From: Tabrizicola sp.
GTDB lineage: Bacteria; Pseudomonadota; Alphaproteobacteria; Rhodobacterales; Rhodobacteraceae
Reading direction: 5' to 3'
Assembly (NCBI RefSeq): GCF_016793705.1
Contig: NZ_JAEULO010000039.1
Span: 1 to 64,000, forward strand
DNA length: 64,000 nt
Shown here: piece by piece, positions 59,519 to 64,000 of the stretch
How positions within the stretch are numbered: position 1 is the stretch's first letter
How the letters are laid out: each line of letters begins with the position of its first letter
Made by a program: the position numbers and the translations under genes
The notes under the pieces: model-generated
The model's input: only the letters and a program-made list of their open reading frames with translations
What the model was told of the DNA's origin: nothing
Database searches by the model: none

Positions 59519-60826
59519 TCAGATGTCCAGCGTCGTCTGGGTCTCCCAAGACGAGAAATGCGAACAGTAGTCGTTCCATTCCTTGTGCTTCAGCTTCAGA
59601 TAGGCAGCCGAGAATTCCTCGCCCATCATCGCCTTCAGGGTCTTGTCCTTGTCGAACTCCCGCAGGGCATCCAGAAGGTTCAGCGGCAGCTTCGGCGCGT
59701 TCTTCACCGTATGGCCCATCTGGTACATATCGATGTCGTAGCGCCGCCCCGGATCGGCCTTGGTCCGCACCCCGTCGAGGCCCGCCGCAAGGATCACCGC
59801 CTGCATCAGGTAGGGGTTCGCAGCGCCATCGGGCAGCCGCAGCTCGAACCGCCCCGGCCCCGGCACACGGACCATATGGGTCCGGTTGTTGCCGGTCCAG
59901 GTCACCGTGTTCGGCGCCCAGGTCGCGCCCGAGGACGTGCGGGGCGCATTGATCCGCTTGTAGCTGTTCACCGTCGGGTTGCAGATCGCCGCCAACGCCG
60001 AGGCGTGCTTCATGATCCCGCCCAGGAAGTTGCGGCCCTGGTCGGAAAGCCCCAGCTCCTTCGACTTGTCGGCGAAGGCGTTCTTCTTGCCGTCCAGCGA
60101 CCAGACCGAGATATGCGCGTGGCAGCCCGACCCGGTGAGGCCCTTGAACGGCTTCGGCATGAAGGTGCAGCGCAGCCCGTGCTTCTCGGCCACCGACTTC
60201 ATCATGAACTTGAAGAAGCTGTGCTTGTCTGCAGTCTGCAAGACGTCGTCATACTTCCAGTTCATCTCGAACTGGCCGGTCGCGTCCTCGTGGTCGTTCT
60301 GGTAGGCTTCCCAGCCCAGCTCCAGCATGTAATCGCAGACCTCTGCGATGCAGTCGTACTGGCGCATCACGGCCTGCTGATCGTAGCAGGGCTTCTCGGC
60401 ATTGTCGTAGGGGTCGGCGATCCTGTCGCCTTCCGGCGTCAGCAGGAAGAACTCCGGCTCCACCCCGGTCTTGACGCGCAGGCCCTCCTTGGCGGCCTCG
60501 TCAACCAGGCGGCGCAGCACGTTCCGCGGGGCCTGAGCCAGCGGCTGTTCTTCCATCACGCAGTTCGAGGCGACCCAGGCGACCTCCTTCTTCCACGGCA
60601 GCTGGATCGCCGCCTCGGGGTCGGGGACCGCCATCATGTCGGGGTGCGCCGGCGTCAGGTCGAGCCAGGTCGCGAACCCGGCAAATCCCGCGCCATCCAC
60701 CGCCATATCGTTGATCGCCTGCGTCGGAACGAGCTTCGCCCGCTGGCCACCGAACAGGTCGGTGTAGGAGATCATGAAATACTTGACGCCCTTATCCTTG
60801 GCCCATTTGGCAAGGTCCTTCGCCAT
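59519..60826 (-). CDS. gmaS: Gamma-glutamylmethylamide synthetase / type III glutamine synthetase-like
   Basis: A glutamine synthetase-fold ATP-dependent ligase of 435 residues that would join methylamine to glutamate. The fold motifs are present: GVEPEFFLL, the ATP/metal region GSGCHAHISVW and NNRTHMVRVPGPGRFELRLPDGAANPYLMQA. Sequence alone does not separate GmaS from GlnT-type glutamine synthetases; the choice rests on mgsABC upstream and tmm/tdm/dmm nearby. The ATG at 60826 follows GGGAGC. A terminator is at 59354-59377. Confidence 0.88.
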   Translation of the reverse strand: MAKDLAKWAKDKGVKYFMISYTDLFGGQRAKLVPTQAINDMAVDGAGFAGFATWLDLTPAHPDMMAVPDPEAAIQLPWKKEVAWVASNCVMEEQPLAQAPRNVLRRLVDEAAKEGLRVKTGVEPEFFLLTPEGDRIADPYDNAEKPCYDQQAVMRQYDCIAEVCDYMLELGWEAYQNDHEDATGQFEMNWKYDDVLQTADKHSFFKFMMKSVAEKHGLRCTFMPKPFKGLTGSGCHAHISVWSLDGKKNAFADKSKELGLSDQGRNFLGGIMKHASALAAICNPTVNSYKRINAPRTSSGATWAPNTVTWTGNNRTHMVRVPGPGRFELRLPDGAANPYLMQAVILAAGLDGVRTKADPGRRYDIDMYQMGHTVKNAPKLPLNLLDALREFDKDKTLKAMMGEEFSAAYLKLKHKEWNDYCSHFSSWETQTTLDI

Positions 60827-60876
60827 CACTGTAGCTCCCTTGGTCTTTTCTTGTTTGATGAAGGGAAACGGCGGCT

Positions 60877-62205
60877 TCAGTAGCCGCCGTTCCGTCCCGG
60901 TATCCAGCTTGTCCCCGCCAGGGGAACCCCCGCCATCGCCGCCGCCTCGATGGTCAGCGAGCACAGGTCCTCGGGTTCCAGGTTGTGCAGGTGGTTCTTG
61001 CCGCAGGCCCGCGCGATGGTCTGCGCCTCCAGCGTCATCACCTTCAGGTAGTTCTTCAGCCGACGGCCCCCGAGCACCGGATCGAAGCGCTTGAACAGCT
61101 CCGGGTCCTGGGTTGTGATCCCTGCCGGGTCCTTGCCCTCGTGCCAGTCGTCATAGGCGTCGGCGGTGGTCTGGAGCTTCTGGTATTCCGCTTCCAGCTT
61201 GGGATCGTTGTCGCCCAGCGCGATCAGCGCCGCCGTGCCGATGGCCACCGCATCCGCGCCCAAGGCCATCGCCTTGGCCACGTCCGCGCCCGACCGGATC
61301 CCGCCCGAGACGATCAGCTGCACCTTGCGATGCATGCCAAGGTCTTGCAGTGCCTTAACGGCTTGCGGAATGCAGGCCAGGATCGGCATCCCGACATGCT
61401 CGATGAACACGTCCTGCGTCGCCGCCGTGCCGCCCTGCATCCCGTCGACCACGACCACATCGGCCCCGGCCTTCACCGCCAGCGCCGTGTCGTAATAGGG
61501 CCGCGCGCCGCCGACCTTGACGTAGATCGGCTTTTCCCAGTCGGTGATCTCGCGCAGCTCGTGGATCTTGATCTCAAGGTCGTCGGGGCCGGTCCAATCG
61601 GGGTGACGGCAGGCAGAACGCTGGTCGATCCCCTTGGGCAGGTTGCGCATGTTGGCCACGCGGTCGCTGATCTTCTGCCCCAGCAGCATCCCGCCACCGC
61701 CCGGCTTCGCGCCCTGGCCGACCACGACTTCGATGGCATCCGCCCGGCGCAGGTCGTCGGGGTTCATGCCATAGCGGCTGGGAAGGTATTGATAGACCAG
61801 CGTCTTGGAATGCCCGCGTTCTTCCTCGGTCATACCGCCGTCGCCGGTGGTGGTCGAGGTTCCCGCTTCCGAGGCGCCGCGACCCAGGGCTTCCTTCGCC
61901 GGGCCGGACAGCGCGCCGAAGCTCATCCCGGCGATGGTGACAGGAATGTCGAGGTGGATCGGCTTCTTGGCGAAGCGGGTACCGAGCCACACGTCGGTCG
62001 CGCATTTCTCGCGGTAGCCTTCCAGCGGGTAGCGGCTGATCGAGGCGCCAAGAAACAGCAGGTCATCGAAGTGCGGCAGGTGCCGTTTGGTGCCGCCGCC
62101 GCGGATGTCGTAGATGCCGGAGGCCGCCGCGCGGCGGATTTCGGCGTTGACCGCCGGGGTGAAGGTGGCCGAATAGCGCGGCGGGGTATGGGGAAAATCG
62201 CTCAT
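60877..62205 (-). CDS. mgsC: N-methylglutamate synthase subunit C (FMN-binding glutamate synthase-like)
   Basis: A 442-residue TIM-barrel protein matching the FMN-binding synthase domain of glutamate synthase. PVTIAGMSFGALSGPAKEAL, STTTGDGGMTEEER, GQGAKPGGGGMLLG and VDGMQGGTAATQDVF are the conserved FMN/substrate segments. With MgsA and MgsB it would make N-methylglutamate from gamma-glutamylmethylamide or methylamine and glutamate. GAGG precedes the ATG at 62205, seven bases after mgsB. GlxD-type alternatives exist. Confidence 0.9.
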   Translation of the reverse strand: MSDFPHTPPRYSATFTPAVNAEIRRAAASGIYDIRGGGTKRHLPHFDDLLFLGASISRYPLEGYREKCATDVWLGTRFAKKPIHLDIPVTIAGMSFGALSGPAKEALGRGASEAGTSTTTGDGGMTEEERGHSKTLVYQYLPSRYGMNPDDLRRADAIEVVVGQGAKPGGGGMLLGQKISDRVANMRNLPKGIDQRSACRHPDWTGPDDLEIKIHELREITDWEKPIYVKVGGARPYYDTALAVKAGADVVVVDGMQGGTAATQDVFIEHVGMPILACIPQAVKALQDLGMHRKVQLIVSGGIRSGADVAKAMALGADAVAIGTAALIALGDNDPKLEAEYQKLQTTADAYDDWHEGKDPAGITTQDPELFKRFDPVLGGRRLKNYLKVMTLEAQTIARACGKNHLHNLEPEDLCSLTIEAAAMAGVPLAGTSWIPGRNGGY

Positions 62206-62212
62206 CTTTGCC

Positions 62213-62902
62213 TCAGTATGCCGCTGCGTTGTCGATGTTGAAGTTGTAGAGCTTCCGGGCCGAGCCATAGCGCTTGAACTCTTCCGGCTTCGCCTTGCCG
62301 TCCGCCTCGCCGCGCTTCAGCAGGTCTTCCAGAAGGGCATAGTGCTCGGGCCGCATCTCTTTCTCGATGCAGTCCGCACCCAGCGACTTGACGCTGCCGC
62401 GCACGAAAAGCCGCGCCTCATAAAGCGAGTCGCCCAGCGCGTCACCCGCGTCGCCCAGCACCACCAGATTGCCCGACTGCGCCATGAAGGCCGACATATG
62501 GCCGATGCTGCCGTGGACGACGATGTCGATCCCCTTCATCGAGACGCCGCAGCGGCTGGAGGCGTTGCCCTTGATCACCAGAAGTCCACCGCGCCCGGTC
62601 GCGCCAGCATACTGGCTGGCGTTGCCATCGATGATGACGGTCCCGCTCATCATGTTCTCGGCCACGCCCGGACCCGCCGAGCCCTTGATGCGGATCGTCG
62701 CCTGCTTGTTCATTCCGGCACAGTAGTACCCGGTCGAGCCGCGCACGGTGATGTCCACCGGCGCATCGACCCCAGCGGCGATCGCATGGGCGCCCTTGGG
62801 GTTGATGACTTCCCAGTCGGTCATGTTGGTCTGGCCTTTCAGGCCGTGCAGCGCACTGTTCAAGGCGCGCAGGCCCTCTTTGCCGAGATCGAAGCTCTGC
62901 AT
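62213..62902 (-). CDS. mgsB: N-methylglutamate synthase subunit B (GXGXG beta-helix domain)
   Basis: A 229-residue protein corresponding to the C-terminal right-handed beta-helix (GXGXG) domain of glutamate synthase. Repeated glycine turns are evident, for example GRGGLLVIKGNASSRCG, VVHGSIGHMSAFMAQSGNLVVLGDAG and LFVRGSVKSLG. It is structural, holding the amidotransferase and FMN subunits in place. It begins four bases after mgsA. Confidence 0.89.
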   Translation of the reverse strand: MQSFDLGKEGLRALNSALHGLKGQTNMTDWEVINPKGAHAIAAGVDAPVDITVRGSTGYYCAGMNKQATIRIKGSAGPGVAENMMSGTVIIDGNASQYAGATGRGGLLVIKGNASSRCGVSMKGIDIVVHGSIGHMSAFMAQSGNLVVLGDAGDALGDSLYEARLFVRGSVKSLGADCIEKEMRPEHYALLEDLLKRGEADGKAKPEEFKRYGSARKLYNFNIDNAAAY

Positions 62903-62906
62903 TCTC

Positions 62907-63803
62907 TCAACGCTCCCAGAAGTAAACGGTGGCGGGTTCCGGTTCCCAGACGCGGGCATCCTCGATCCCCGGCAGGTTGACCAGCGCCCGGTATTCCGAC
63001 CCGAAGGCGACGTACTGGTCGGTCTCGGCCATGACCGCCGGCTTGCAGGCGATCGGGTCGCGGACGACGCCGAAACCGTTATGGGTGCCGACGACGAAGG
63101 TATAGAAACCGTCCAGATCATCCAGGCCGGACTCCAGCGCCTGGCCCAGGTTCTGGCCTTCTTCCAGCTTCTGGCTGACATAGGCCGCGGCCACTTCAGT
63201 ATCGTTCTGGGTCTCGAAGGTCTTGCCCAGCCGGATCAGCTCGCGCCGCAGACCGTTGTGGTTCGACAGGCTGCCATTGTGCACCAGGCACTGGTCCATC
63301 CCCGTCGAGAACGGGTGCGCGCCCATCGTGGTCACTGCGCTTTCGGTCGCCATCCGAGTGTGGCCGATGCCATGTGTGCCCTTCATCTTCGACACCTCGA
63401 AGCGGGCGGCCACGTCCTTGGGCAGGCCCACTTCCTTGAAGATCTCGATGCTGTCGCCGACGCTCATCACCTTCACCGCCGGACGCAGCTGTGCCAGTGC
63501 CGAGCGGGCGGCCTCCACCTGGCCCAGCGGCACTTCCAGCACCGCATGGGTCGACTTCACCAGCATTGTCACCGGCTGGCCGATGGCGTCGTGCAGATCG
63601 CCGTCGAGATTCTTGAAATCTTTTTCCGGATTCGCGGATTGGATGGTGATCTTGCCCAGACCGTCCTTGCCCCCGCCATAGATCGCGATCCCAGCACTGT
63701 CGGGGCCGCGGTCGGTCATGGTGATGAGCATGTCCGTCAGCATGGCGCCAAGCTGCGGTTCAAGCTTCGGATCCTTGAGGAAAAGTCCAACGATGCCACA
63801 CAT
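62907..63803 (-). CDS. mgsA: N-methylglutamate synthase subunit A (class II glutamine amidotransferase)
   Basis: A 298-residue class II amidotransferase. Cys2 of MCGIVGLFLKD is the N-terminal nucleophile, TDRGPDSAG and the later HNGSLSNHNGLRREL and NDTEVAAAYV are conserved glutaminase motifs. It would act on gamma-glutamylmethylamide or glutamine for MgsBC. It is the first gene of the mgsABC-gmaS run. The ATG at 63803 is fixed by the MCG start. Confidence 0.92.
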   Translation of the reverse strand: MCGIVGLFLKDPKLEPQLGAMLTDMLITMTDRGPDSAGIAIYGGGKDGLGKITIQSANPEKDFKNLDGDLHDAIGQPVTMLVKSTHAVLEVPLGQVEAARSALAQLRPAVKVMSVGDSIEIFKEVGLPKDVAARFEVSKMKGTHGIGHTRMATESAVTTMGAHPFSTGMDQCLVHNGSLSNHNGLRRELIRLGKTFETQNDTEVAAAYVSQKLEEGQNLGQALESGLDDLDGFYTFVVGTHNGFGVVRDPIACKPAVMAETDQYVAFGSEYRALVNLPGIEDARVWEPEPATVYFWER

Positions 63804-64000
63804 GGATTCGTCTCCTTCACATGGTTGAAAGCACGCTAGCACCGTCTTTTCCACCTATCAACTGGTAAGAAACATTTTTCACCTGTCGGGAAAATCCGTG
63901 CCCAATGTTCAGGCAACTGCGGTTTTTCTTGACAGAGTGCCGCAGGTGGTTTTCCCTTCGGCAAAACTTTTGCCGCGTGGGGAAAGACGTCGGGGCCACG
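63804..64000. promoter_or_regulatory. Control region upstream of mgsA
   Basis: No gene is visible in the last 197 bases. There is an imperfect direct repeat TTTTCCACCTATC / TTTTTCACCTGTC (63847-63859 and 63875-63887; two mismatches, 28 bases apart) and a perfect 17-base dyad CGGCAAAA / TTTTGCCG around one central base (63959-63975). These are candidate operators for the mgs-gmaS genes or for a gene beyond the right edge. Confidence 0.5.

Noticed and set aside
63929-63960. TTGACA as a plus-strand -35 box
   Set aside because: No acceptable -10 hexamer lies 16-18 bases downstream, and no plus-strand gene is visible before the window ends.

Overview
The window is a 64-kb, GC-rich chromosomal segment from an alphaproteobacterium of the Rhodobacterales (Rhodobacteraceae/Paracoccaceae type). 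The assignment rests on gene content and order: pdxJ-acpS-lepB-rnc-era-recO next to relA-rpoZ; chvI-chvG-hprK-rapZ-EIIA(Man)-HPr divergent from pckA; etfBA beside a DUF6473 gene and a 3-hydroxybutyryl-CoA dehydrogenase; a methylsuccinyl-CoA dehydrogenase of the ethylmalonyl-CoA pathway; and Roseobacter-type methylated-amine genes. The genus cannot be told from this sequence alone. No rRNA, tRNA, CRISPR array, IS element or prophage was seen.

Layout. 1-6.6 kb: 5' end of an EF-Tu gene, a cytochrome P450, parC, an SH3 protein, an SDR enzyme, a HIG1-type membrane protein and a PduO-type cobalamin adenosyltransferase. 6.7-11.8 kb: etfBA, a DUF6473 gene, hbd, a small lipoprotein and an acyltransferase. 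11.8-18.2 kb: regulatory PTS (HPr, EIIA, HPr kinase) with RapZ and the ChvG/ChvI two-component system, divergent from pckA. 18.2-24.2 kb: two DUF3859 paralogues flanking a TSUP permease, mcd, an extended SDR and an MFS protein. 24.2-33.7 kb: a long minus-strand housekeeping block from folK and rpoZ-relA through pdxJ, acpS, lepB, rnc, era and recO. 33.8-46.4 kb: mostly plus-strand genes (NYN, ispH, rnhA, TRIC, TetR, PatB/MalY, L,D-transpeptidase, cbiB, lytic transglycosylase, GT2), with a minus-strand def/def-like/fmt cluster inside.

46.4-64 kb is a contiguous methylated-amine utilisation region. Read biochemically: trimethylamine is oxidised by Tmm to TMAO; Tdm (DUF1989-GcvT fusion) demethylates TMAO to dimethylamine plus formaldehyde; the DmmABC monooxygenase (DUF3445 heme protein, PDR/VanB reductase, zinc-ribbon DmmA) with a GcvT-like DmmD converts dimethylamine to methylamine; GmaS and MgsABC move methylamine onto glutamate to give N-methylglutamate. 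A GlxA/AraC-type regulator, an APC permease, a DMT transporter, a group II truncated haemoglobin and a universal stress protein are embedded. N-methylglutamate dehydrogenase and the TMAO ABC transporter are not in the window; the right edge cuts the region just upstream of mgsA.

The points I find most worth a second look are a degenerate peptide deformylase paralogue (catalytic Glu and metal-binding Cys both replaced) wedged between def and fmt; a dispersed ~60-70 bp palindromic intergenic repeat with three copies; and the embedding of a truncated haemoglobin, a GlxA regulator and transporters in the methylated-amine region.
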